Of a stretch of DNA of 64,000 nucleotides, positions 35,199 through 45,831 are shown in pieces (the stretch's first letter is position 1; every line of letters starts with the position of its first letter). The notes under the pieces are model-generated. The model saw only the letters and a list, made by a program, of their open reading frames with translations, had not been told where the DNA came from and did no database searches. The stretch is from Chiridota heheva (taxonomy: Eukaryota > Echinodermata > Holothuroidea > Apodida > Chiridotidae): contig JAIGNY010001194.1 of the NCBI GenBank assembly GCA_020152595.1, positions 856,001-920,000 on the forward strand, given 5' to 3'. The position numbers were made by a program, and so were the translations under genes.

Positions 35199-35616
35199 AT
35201 GAAAAATGTTCTAATGAGAATAATTGAATGTGTAAAGTGCCATTTGTGTAACATCTCCAGAGCATAGTCAAAAAGAATTCTACAGATTTGATTTTCACAT
35301 TTTGATTTTATGTTTGGAATATTCTGTTTGTGATAATCAGGTTCACAGAAAATGGAGTATTGAGCCTCTCAAAAGCTCAAATGATGTCAGTAATCTGTCT
35401 AGTGGATTGTAAAATTGATTAGTTATAACAAACGGTTTCGGTTTAAATGTAACAAAATTTGGCTTCTTATAAGATAGGAACTCCCAAGGCAAAGGTCCAT
35501 TGCAGTTTCATTCCAAAAGTCGGTCAGGGTTCGTGCGTCTTTAGTGTTACTACGTTTTATTTTTTACCTATGCCCTTTCTTGGCACATATAAATGTTTCA
35601 GTTAAGGTGCCATTAA

Positions 35617-36189
35617 AGGAATATTCTCATTGATTTTTATTTTTTCCCCTTCATTTTCAGATATATGATAGAGAAAATTTGTAGAAACAAATGGTGGAAA
35701 AAACTATGTTAGTATCTTATTCTGTTTAGAAGTTATAGCAATTTATAGAGTAGCAAAATGTTCTTAAAAACACTTCATACAGTATATGTCCTTCAGCTTG
35801 GTGATGTCATCAAGGCAATTTCAGCACAGTTCTTATGTATTTCTTATTATTATTATTTTTTGATTATCGAACATTATTTGTGGTTCATTATAGAGATAGG
35901 GTGGAATATATAATTTACAAGCAAACATTTAGATCTTTTCTTGGTGTACATCACATTTTCAATGAGAAAAGAATCTGTCATTTAAAAAATATGATATTTT
36001 GTTGAAATTGTCTCTATGACATCACAGATGTTGCCAATCAGTCACTTTTGTCCAAATTCAAAAATGATTTAAATGTTTGTAACTTTTAAATGGAATAAGA
36101 TATTAAGATAGTTTTTTTTCTTACCATTTTGTTTCTGAAAATTTCCTCTATCATATACGAAAAAAATATAAATCCATAGGAATATTCCT
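35617..36189. mobile_element. T2/Kolobok-like MITE, family 1
   Basis: This 573-bp second copy has TTAA at 35613-35616 and 36190-36193. Ends are AGGAATATTCT and GGAATATTCCT. Inner sequence matches 8150-8720, including the CAATCAGTCACTTTTGTCC segment in the opposite orientation. Confidence 0.82.
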
Positions 36190-36334
36190 TTAAACTCAAC
36201 CAACCTAAAGTTCCAGAACTAGGAATTTGATATTTTATATAACTTTTTCCAGCTTGGGCTTTTATGAAAAGGTATCCCTTAGGTTTGTCTGTAGTAATTT
36301 TGTATTAGAATAAGTCCTAAGAAATATTGATAAA

Positions 36335-36530
36335 TCATCTTGTATAAGGTAAAAATAAATCAAAGTACTCGCCGCCGCCGATTCATATCCAGAATTATTG
36401 AAAGCTTGTGTAAAGAATATATTTAGAATATGGGTCAATCAACTTGTACAAGGTAAAGACTTTTCCCGGCAAATTGGTGTCCAGAATTTATTGACCGCTT
36501 GTGTAAAGAATTTATTTATGGAACTAAATG
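36335..36530. repeat. two-copy ~105-bp diverged repeat
   Basis: CTTGTATAAGGTAAA to CTTGTGTAAAGAATATATTT recurs as CTTGTACAAGGTAAA to CTTGTGTAAAGAATTTATTT. Confidence 0.5.
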
Positions 36531-39500
36531 AATCGGAAAGGAAGAGAGATTGTTTGTAATTGTCCGATTGGCCTTTGTCGTTAGAAGTTGGTTGTTCCCT
36601 TGTGTGTGGGTTATCTTGTGTTCATTCAATTGTTAGGTGTGCAGCGAGGCTTTACAAGTTTACAAAAAAAGCCATCCACAAAAATTAAGAATAGCTGTAA
36701 TTGTTTTTGTTCCTATTTTAGTCTGAAATTAGTCTGAATGAAACGGGGAAAAATATGTCTATTTGTGACATGCATTGTGATAATTTAAGATTATCAAGTA
36801 GGCATGAAAATCGTCTCGTGTAAGTAGGATAAAATAATACTAGACGTAATAGTAATAACTAAATATAATCAAAGATTAGTAGCATGCTGGGTTTACATAA
36901 ACAGTTTTGTTGTTCAAATGACAAGTGTATTCTGTTCTTAATTTGTGACCATGACCTTCAGTTACAAATTTAGCTTTTTCACTGGTCATTAACTGGTTGT
37001 AAGATTGATAGTATATTCAATGATTTTTGGTTTTGTCCTTCAACCCTTAAAGCGCCAGGGATATTTTTTTTTGTAATTAATTTTCGTAACTTTCGTTTTG
37101 TTTTTTATCACTACAAGTTAGGTATATATGAATGCTAAGGCAAACTTTTTAATAAAAAAGAAAGAAAATATGGACACAAATTTGCAAATTTTAGGCAAAA
37201 TTAGACTAATTTTTTTGAGCTTCTTTTTTTTCTTGTGAATAATGAGTATGGAGGATTTGTTTTTTACATATTTAAATTTTTTGTGAAATTTTGATGCCAG
37301 TGTAATTTTTTTTCCGTAGGCAAAACATGCAAAAACAATGAAAACAAAAACAATCAATAATCACCACTGTGATTACTCGCAAACATTAGAAATGGCTTTG
37401 CTTAAAACCAGGAACATCTCAACCTGCCCTCGAATGGAGCAGGGCCATTAGAAGAAAAAGTTATATATTTCTTTGTTACCCAAACCACAAAACTGTATAC
37501 AGTTTCACCTCTCCAAGGCTCCTTCAAGATAACAACTACTCCCACTGGCGTTACGTGGTATTTTTAGTGACAATTATCTGAATATAATGGCAATCCTTTG
37601 TAATATAATTAGTAACCGTAATCAATGCTGACATTGTTTGTCTTTGCTGCTGGAGAAAAGTGAAATGAACTATGAGTATAGAACTATTTAAACCTCAATG
37701 TTATGATGCAAAGTTAATCGTTTGAAATGATGTGGTTGAATTGTTGCCTAAAAATTGCAGGCTAAATTTTTAAGCAGTGCCTTTACTAATGAAAAATAAA
37801 GCCAAGCACATGGCCGGTATTCGAAACCGTTGCGTGCACGTTGCCAGCTCGCACATTTATATCCGCTACATCAGATTGCCTAGATTCCAGTATATGGGTT
37901 TGCTTTTAAACTTTAATAACAGCATGAATAAAGAGGGGGTAGTTGCTCTATTTGCTCTAATTGAAAGTATTTGATGTAAGCTTTGTCACAAAATTGTTGC
38001 CATGCGGTAGGTGTACTGCGATCCAGACTTCTTATCTTTTTTCTTCAAAAATTTGTCTCAAAAAGGCTTAAAATCATCAAATTTGTGCATATTTTTTGCC
38101 AAAAAAGTATGAAATATTGGTGATAAGGGCAGACAAAATTTGACGGGAATTGGATACTTTAATGCCTTGGACACTTGAGTCATAGCCGATCAAGCAAAGG
38201 CTAGGTCATGGCATGCAACCTTTAAAAAAAAAAAGGTTTATTTTCAAATTTTGCGTATGTCCAATTGGTCGTGTCACAACCGCGTGAGGGTTAACTTTAT
38301 CAGAAGGCTTAAATTGGGGCAAAAAGAAAATACTACAACCAACTTTTCTTCTTTTTAAAAAAATGCTTGTCATGTGATCACCACTCGTTTGTGCTGTTTT
38401 GCTGCTAAATTGTTGATGGTCACTGTAGCGGAAATTGGTTTTCTTTTTTGCTAATCATGGGAGAAAAAAATCACATGTTTAATTTTTGATAACTCTTGTT
38501 GGTGAAAATTTACTTAAGATGTTTATAAGAAATAATTGTGGTTGATTTGATTATTCACATCAAAGGTTATCAATATCTTTGCATGCACAGAAGGTGTGTT
38601 AAAATATTCTAAAGATTCCAGAATGATATGCCTTCACCTTTCGTCCCATTTATTACACGAAACCCAACATGCTGCACTTTTCAGTTCTTCCCAAACAAAA
38701 TTCATCTTCATTGGCTCATTGATTACTTATTGATATTCTTGTCATGAGGAACAAATTATTTTGTCCTGTGATTAATATAGAGGTTTTGAAAAACTGGCAA
38801 TATATGTTAGATTATATAGTCAAAAGTAGTGTTAACTGGGGCAGCACTGCTGAGCACAATCATGGGCAGGATTACCCACCGAAAGTGGGGTGGGGGGAGG
38901 GGTAATCACAAAATAATCTTTACTTAGCAAAAGTGAGGGGCCAAAATCATCAAATCATACTAAGATACAAAAAATGGTCATGTGAAAGATGTAAATATGC
39001 GAAAAATGTAGGGGGGGGGATACTCCCTTTGCAACCCCCAATCTTAATGTAGTGTGATTCTGTATATTGGAATTTCTAGCAGGTTTGCTTTTTATAAATT
39101 ATGGATGAAATTGTAAATTAGTTGGTTGAATAGTCTGATAATGAAAATCTTTGAATTTTGTTAAAACCTCATTTAATTTCTAATTGTTCAACATTTTAGG
39201 ATGACTGGAAGAAGGTTTCCACAATTTGAAGTTGATAGTAAAAAGTGTTTTTCTTGGACTAATGTCATTATTCACTTAAAAAAATACCTTTCCCATAATC
39301 CCAGAAGAGTTTGGATCAGGGGTATGGCTAAGTAAGGAAAATAAAAGTATGAAAGAATTCAACTGCGCTCCTTTCAACTGGTGTGGCAGAGGATTTGCAA
39401 AATGATTTACATAATAATTCAATGTTGGAAAAAATCCATGGTTCTGGCGTTTATAACCGTGGAAATCAGGAATTCGCAGGAAGATCATATTTTTTTTCTT

Positions 39501-40060
39501 TTAGATTCCTTGAGTAAACAACAGTATATGTGCTCTAAAATTGTCCCATGTAATTGTGCAATGAAAAATACATTAAAATAGGGAAGTATATAAAGATATA
39601 TTCACTACATCAATATTATTTCTGTCACGATTATTTGTGGGATGATTTTTGGCACCTTTATTTAGAACCGTGTGAAATTGTATAATTGATTCCAACTCTG
39701 ATTGTGTATATACTTGCAAGTCTGTGTACTAACTATCATGTGGAACCATGCATACACCTCGCTGGGTATGCTATATACTGTACTGATGACATCAGCAGTT
39801 GGCATGTTTTCTTTAATTTATTGACCAGGACTCTAAAAGATGTAGAATGGTTCATTTTAGATTAATTGTGTGATAAATATTTTTGCCATTTTTATGAATT
39901 ATAACAATTGTTTTTAACGTCTGTAGCTTCTGATGCCTCTGTGTGTCACTGTTCTATTTCAAATTGCTCTTGTCTCATTGTTTTGTAATAGATTGATCTT
40001 TTTATGTTGCGTCAGTGGGGGATGGTCCTCAAGAGCCAAGTATTACCTCTGGTCCGAGTC

Positions 40061-40090
40061 TAGCACCCTCTTAGGAAAATCCTAGTGCTA
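40061..40090 (+). promoter_or_regulatory. short stem-loop in the probable 3' UTR
   Basis: TAGCAC and GTGCTA, then TAGGA and TCCTA around AAA, with a 5-nt bulge. Stability is unknown. Confidence 0.35.
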
Positions 40091-40563
40091 TCCTTGTGCT
40101 TCCCCGACTCAAAACTTAGTGGTAGCATCTAAGGTTAAGATTAAACAGCCTTCATTGACTTTTCTTGTATTGACTAATATGACTTATAAATTATTATTTT
40201 GTTGGCGTTTTTATCATAAATATTTTAATGGGGTTGATTTTCTTTCTATTGTATTATTTCTTTTCATTTGAGCTGCAAAGAAGTATTTTGTCATAAATAC
40301 TGTTGTTTGATCTTGTGCGCCTTTGAACATTGGACCAAAAACATTAATTTCAATGTTTTTAAATAAGAAATCTGCTGTGAATATTGATATCATTTCTGCT
40401 TGTTTGTATATGAGTGCATATTGTTTAACTATTGTCATACTTAGTTTGGTTATTGCGATAATGGCCTATTCCAGAATCCCCTGAGGGACATCATTGACAT
40501 ACTGTACATGTATGATTATATTTGCTTTGTTAGGATCATTTGAATAATACAGTGGACTAGATG

Positions 40564-40692
40564 TGTTTGACTTGGAAAGTGATAAATTGCCAACCATACA
40601 GGGAGGTTTTTACAGTTTTTTAGCCCTCAATTCACCTAACAGCTTAAAACCTCCCTGTATTTAGGGCAATATATCATTTTCTGTTTGACACT
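40564..40692 (+). promoter_or_regulatory. long imperfect stem-loop in the probable TTC28 3' UTR
   Basis: ATACAGGGAGGTTTT (40596-40610) pairs perfectly with 40646-40660. Outside it, TTTGAC...GATAAATTGCC pairs imperfectly with the far side to 40692. It could be a small palindromic repeat or a structured RNA element. Confidence 0.5.
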
Positions 40693-40983
40693 TATGTGGT
40701 ATTAGATATAAGGTGCTGTAAATCTTACACTAAGGTATGTGAATATGACATGTGGTTTTCTGTTTAAATGTAGATAGGGAATGGTGGTTTTTAAAACCGC
40801 CCAATGGTACTTTTAAGCGTATTCAAGATGGCCGCTGCCCAGTGATGGTATTCGTTGAATAATGATTGTATTCTTTTATTATTAACTAAGAAAACTTTGT
40901 ATAAAGAGTATAATGCATATTGATGTAAATGAAATTTATGATATGGGAAATATTGTGTGTTATGTAGGAGATAAAAGAGGCTT

Positions 40984-40989
40984 AATAAA
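40984..40989 (+). promoter_or_regulatory. candidate distal poly(A) signal AATAAA
   Basis: A canonical hexamer is followed ~35 nt later by GGTTGTTTTGTGTTTTTTG, a good downstream GU/U element. Unrelated dispersed repeats start at 41169. It is the best candidate for the distal end of TTC28, giving a ~9.1-kb 3' UTR, but this is inference. Confidence 0.4.
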
Positions 40990-41168
40990 GGTATGGGACA
41001 AATTTTGTCACCAAAGATTCTGAGGTTGTTTTGTGTTTTTTGACCTATGTATCTATTGTCAACTTATCCTGATGCATAAAGCGTTATTTATCCTTAGCAG
41101 AAAAAGTCACTCAATTATTCACAGTTAATACACATATTACGTCAGGCATATAATACACAGCTATTTTT

Positions 41169-41830
41169 GGTTCCGATACTATCAGTATCAGGAACCAATG
41201 TAGTCGTTTCCCAAAACGTATGTGTGTATGTGTGTGACACTGCTTCTAAACACGATATCTCCTGAACAATATATCTATGCCATGTCCTATTTGGCACATA
41301 GATGCATTGTGGCCCATAAATGTCCCTATTGTTTTGAGAAATGATGTCGTGTATATTAGTGAGTGGGTGGAGCAAAATGTAAAAATCTTAAAATGCTCAT
41401 ATTTAGATAACCATATATCTATTTTTCATCTTCTTTGGCATAAATAAGGTGTTGTGGTTGGTGTAGATGCCCATCTTATAAAAATGTTCAAAATTACTTA
41501 TATTAATTGTGGGCGGGGCATGATGTGGTTTTACTGAAAACAGCTCGTAAACCATACATCAGTAGCATGTCATATTTAACACATGACCCATATATGGTCC
41601 CTATTGTTTTTGGTGCCGATATACATTTTAATAAGTGGGGCTTAGTGCAAAAATGTTGAACTTCAAATCTTCACAAGTGCATGCCAGTTTTGCTTATGTG
41701 GCATGATTATGTCGTTATCTAGTTTGCACATGCTTATGTTAGATATTATGCACATACTTATGTTGTTATTATGTCATATTTAATTAATTTTGAAATTACA
41801 AATATATATCTTGACTCCACCCACAACCTG
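41169..41830 (+). repeat. hairpin-headed dispersed repeat, copy 3
   Basis: The hairpin at 41169-41196 (GGTTCCGATAC / GTATCAGGAACC) is followed by AACACGATATCTCCTGAACA, TGATGTCGTGTATATTAGTG and GTGGGCGGGGCATGATG, as in copies 1 and 2. Confidence 0.62.
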
Positions 41831-41939
41831 GAAATTTCTTTGAAATCAATCTCTTTTACACTGTTGCTTTCATCAACATAAGTTTTTTGTTTCAATGACA
41901 TCAAACACAAATTCATCATACTGTACAAAAACTTTAAAA

Positions 41940-42075
41940 TGCAATTAGGAAATCTTTAAAAATCTATATCTTCTGAACGGAATATGATATCAACCTGATT
42001 CTTATACCAAATTGGCTCCACAACTATGCTCTTTCAAATAAATTTGTACAAAAAACCATGGGAATTTTCCTTTAA
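41940..42075. mobile_element. diverged half copy related to MITE family 1
   Basis: TCTGAACGGAATATGATATC and the end GGGAATTTTCCTTTAACTG resemble the right arm. There is no left arm. Confidence 0.35.
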
Positions 42076-42196
42076 CTGTATAAGCGATGTACAAAAACAG
42101 TGAGACAAAAGTGAAAATAGTTTTTAATAAAAACATTCACAGAAATGCATACATATTTTGTGTTATGCTTCAACGGACATAGCGTTATCGGTTACA

Positions 42197-42675
42197 CAGT
42201 CCGGTAGCATGCCTATTAATGGGAACATAAATGTTCCTATTAATGGGAACATTTTGCTACATGGAAACCGCCATTTTTTGATAATTTTCATGATATCCTC
42301 ACGTTAAAGCCTTATGCAATGTTACATTTTTCAAATTTGAAATACGTCTGGGAAAAATATTTTTGTTAGGAGAAACTTAAAACTTATGAAAATAACTTCA
42401 TTATTGTCATGGCTACAGCTTTTCCACTTCCGTTTGATATGTTTACCACGCCGTTTTCGAAATATTAGATAAAATAGACAATAGAGCTTGGCTTTTAGGC
42501 GCGAAACGGCCATTTTGAAAATTTAAATGTTTTTCAACACAATGATTTTTAATAATTCAAGTATATAAATTAGAAATTATGACATTATATCGCAACATCT
42601 GAACAATATGGATGCATGACTTCAATATTCTCGTGTGTTATAAATGTTCCTTTTAAAGGACATGCTTCCGGACTG
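42197..42675. mobile_element. 0.48-kb MITE with CAGTCCGG termini, copy 1
   Basis: Ends are CAGTCCGGTAGCATGC and the inverse GCATGCTTCCGGACTG type, and AATGGGAACAT repeats lie inside each end. The 5-bp target duplication TTACA is exact (42192-42196, 42676-42680). It is non-coding and about 90-95% like 45339-45826 by eye. Confidence 0.85.
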
Positions 42676-42690
42676 TTACAAACTGAGGGA

Positions 42691-42814
42691 TAATTATGAT
42701 GTACCACATCGGCCAGCCTGGCAGTATAAGATGCAGGGACACTGCTTGTTTCATAATTATGATGTACCACATCGGCCAGCCTGGCAGTATAAGATGCAGG
42801 GACACTGCTTGTTT
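42691..42814. repeat. 63-bp tandem duplication beside the MITE
   Basis: Two copies of TAATTATGATGTACCACATC... begin at 42691 and 42754, directly after the right end of the MITE at 42675. They are essentially identical, so the duplication is recent. Confidence 0.9.
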
Positions 42815-43184
42815 GATTATTCCCTTATATACATTTCAAGTTCCCTCAAAACCTCCCATTATCTTGATGTCTTATAGTTATAAATGCCCATTTCAGCCTT
42901 TTGGGATCTTTTCTGGATCCAGCTAGGAGTTTGTATTACAAAGGCTGCCAGAAATGTTTCCACTTTATACTTAATTTTTGTTGAAGGCCCTATGCTATGA
43001 AAAAGTTTCGCTTCATGATCTTTGGTTTGGTTAGTTTATTCTAAGAGTAGCTCAAACTTTTCAGAATATTAAATGAAATATCATATTAAACTGTATCTTT
43101 CTTACTTTTGGCACTTTGTATTAATTTTTGGAAAGATGTTACTTAATTTTATGTTAATACCAACATCTTTTTAAGAGATAATTC

Positions 43185-43296
43185 AGGCCAGATATCCGGA
43201 TTTTTGCGCAGATCCCCCTGGAACCGAAACTGGAAGTTTTTGTAACTATCCGGCCGAATAGTTCGGACGGACCGGATATCCGGTGCATCCCTACTG
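43185..43296 (-). mobile_element. hAT-like terminal fragment
   Basis: On the minus strand it begins CAGTAGGGATGCACCGGATA, a terminus I recognise from hAT elements. The opposite end carries ATATCCGG but no full terminal repeat, so one end is lost. Confidence 0.45.
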
Positions 43297-44261
43297 TTAT
43301 AGGCCGGTGCATGGCTTACATGGCTAAATCTGATTGAATACTTACATAATAAATGGCTGGATGATATGACAATGTCAAAATTCGAGAGAACCGGAGCTAT
43401 AATTGCTTGCAGATCGGACTAAATATACGACAGTACGATAGTCATATTACATGTATTATTGGACAGTTGGAATAAATCGTAATCGTCCGACAAGAGTGGT
43501 GTAATTAAGACTTTTATCCAAAGTGGAAGCAGAGACATAACTTTTTCCACATCATGATTTTTTTTTTTTTTAAACATTTCCGGCCAGGTGTGGATACAAT
43601 TTACCTCCCTCCCCCTCCCCCAGCACGTCAGATAAATATTTCCTCTCTTTCTTATTTTCTTCTTCACGAGATTTATACTCAAATGAAATTGAGTAGGTAT
43701 TGCGAACAATCTTCTATCCCTCCTTCTTACATGTACTGTCCTAATGTTGCTTGAACCTCTTCCGATTTTTCGCACCACCACTTGAGGCTGTGTGCACCAA
43801 CACATTATTATTTTTTTCGCCGGGTTGTAATTTTGAAAATAGGGCACTTACAAAAAGGGACATAGGCCAATCATGAATACTGCATCTTATAGCATGCGCG
43901 GCAAAGATATTTGATCTGATATTTGCCCAAGGGTGATGGGAAAGTGTGTCAAAAATGAGAAAGCGTGTCAAAAATCGTTTTTAATTATCAATTACTTTTT
44001 AAAACCATTTTGTTGATCCGAAATCGAGATCACATGAGAGCTGCGGGTAATCAGTCGTTTTTTAACCCAATAAATATTCTGCAACAAAGCAAATTATTTT
44101 TGATTACACGCTGACTGTTGATTCAGCTCGATATAATTGGCTGAAAGTTGTTGCGAAATACTTTCCTGAATTGGAAGTAGAGCATTACACTCGTAGCACC
44201 TATGAAATGTAAGCTATTTGTGCTTGTATTTTGATACTGTTGTTTATATTGTTTCATTTAA

Positions 44262-44412
44262 AGGTCACTTGTCGTCTCTAACGCACGGGGTAAAATAAAT
44301 TCAGTTCGTGTGTTTTGATTGGTCAAAACACAATGGTACAACGTGCACTTACATTGATAGGCCAATCAGTATCGTTTTCGAATAAAATGTACGCCGTCAT
44401 GATAAAAGGCCT
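44262..44412. mobile_element. T2/Kolobok-like MITE, family 3
   Basis: This 151-bp element is flanked by TTAA (44258-44261, 44413-44416). It begins AGGTCACTTGTCGTC and ends AAAAGGCCT. It contains TTGATTGGTCAAAACACAA and TAGGCCAATCAG. Confidence 0.78.
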
Positions 44413-44772
44413 TTAATCTCTTGATGTAGGTCAGACTTTTATAAGTGACTTCGAAAAATCATCACTCCAGAAAGTTTTTTCAGCTCTTAGAAGAAAAAAA
44501 AGTTCTATAGTTCAGTAGATTGTCCTGTATTTGGAACCTCCTCGGGTTCTTCAAGGATGATTTCTAAGATTTACTTGGAAAAAAAAAGGCTTCTTCTTTT
44601 GTCTCGTATTTGGAACCATTTGTTCTCTAAAACCCCTTTTCCTAAGAGTGCAGATCGATATTAAGACCGGCCCCAAATTATGTTCTTTCCCCGTCCCTAA
44701 CAAGGCTTAATTCGGCACTGCGCCAGAGAATTGGTTTTTGCTTCCTTAACAAAACATATATCGTCGGATATA

Positions 44773-45030
44773 TGGAAATGTTTCGTCCCATAAATAAATT
44801 CAGAAGTAAACACTGCCGTGCTAGTAAAGTCACTTCCAATTTTCAATTTTCCTTATCTATTGCGAGAAATCTGTGATGTTATCGATGACACATGTAGGCC
44901 GCTATGTGAATGTGTGATCGATAGCATCGCAAATTTATCGCAATCAATTGGGAAAATTGAAAACCGGAAGTGACGTTACCGGCACTGCGGCATTCATTTC
45001 TGAACGTATCTATGGGACGATACCTTTCCT
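44773..45030. mobile_element. T2/Kolobok-like MITE, family 4 (near-complete palindrome)
   Basis: Two ~115-bp inverted arms share CGTCCCATA, GTCACTTCC, TTTTCAATTTTCC and ATCGAT, around a ~28-bp loop (ACACATGTAGGCCGC). The right end is CCT then TTAA (45031-45034). The left end is a mutated TATA-TGG. Non-coding. Confidence 0.68.
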
Positions 45031-45338
45031 TTAAGTTCTCTGGAAAGATCTATATTATTGTTTTGTCAAGATCTTATTTGGTTCACTGACTGAGCAAGTC
45101 CCCATGGTCACACAGAGATAAACTAAAGCGTTAAACTACTTACCTGGAAGAAGCTAATGTTGTTATCTATCACTCTGCGCGAACTTTAGCATATGCTCTG
45201 ACCCCGGTTTTGTCCGATGGGAATATAGAGCAATACATTACAATCGAATTTGAATTTGATTTTTTGTTGAAAAAATGATTTGAAAATTGTGAGAGTTGAC
45301 AGATTTGTGGATTACTCACGTAACTAAGCTTTCACATA

Positions 45339-45826
45339 CAGTCCGGTAGCATGCTTAATAATGGGAACATAAATGTTCCTATTAATGGAAACATTTTGCT
45401 ATATGGAAACCGCCATTTTGTGATATTTCCCATGATTCTTTGCTATCCTAACGTTAAAGCATTATGCAATGTTACATTTTTCAAATTTGAAATACGTCTG
45501 GGAAAAATATCTTTGCTAGGGGAAACTTAATTCGTATGAAAATAACTTCATTACTGTCATGGCTACAACTTTTCCACTCCCATTTGATATGTTTACCACG
45601 CCGTTTTCGAAATATTAGATCAAATAGACAATAGAGCTAGGCTTTTAGGCGCGAAACGGCCATTTTGAAAAATTAAATGTTTTTTTTACACAATGATTTT
45701 TAATGCTTCAAGTATATAAATTAGAAACTATGACATTATATCGCAACATCTGAACAATATGGATGCATGACTTCAATTATCTCGTGTGTTATAAATGTTC
45801 CTATTAATAGACATGCTTCCGGACTG
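45339..45826. mobile_element. 0.48-kb MITE with CAGTCCGG termini, copy 2
   Basis: Same family and orientation as 42197-42675. The 5-bp target duplication ACATA is exact (45334-45338, 45827-45831). Internal landmarks are CGCCGTTTTCGAAATATTAG and GGCGCGAAACGGCCATTTTG. Confidence 0.85.
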
Positions 45827-45831
45827 ACATA

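Larger units (their letters stand above)
31890..41010 (+). other. probable TTC28 3' UTR and 3' flank (extent uncertain)
   Basis: No coding exon is visible here. The 3' UTR starts after the TGA at 31889. Its end cannot be fixed from sequence, because candidate poly(A) signals occur at 31950, 32557, 35193 and 40984, and only the last has a strong U/GU-rich downstream element. The stretch contains a short tandem repeat (33055-33200), half a T2-like MITE (33875-33990), an RNase H-LINE fragment (34085-34680), a complete MITE (35617-36189), a two-copy ~105-bp repeat (36335-36530) and two stem-loops (40061-40090 and 40564-40692). The remaining ~6 kb is AT-rich and unremarkable. Confidence 0.4.

Noticed and set aside
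43419..43847. 142-codon minus-strand frame.
   Set aside because: No recognisable family or splice context. Composition looks random.
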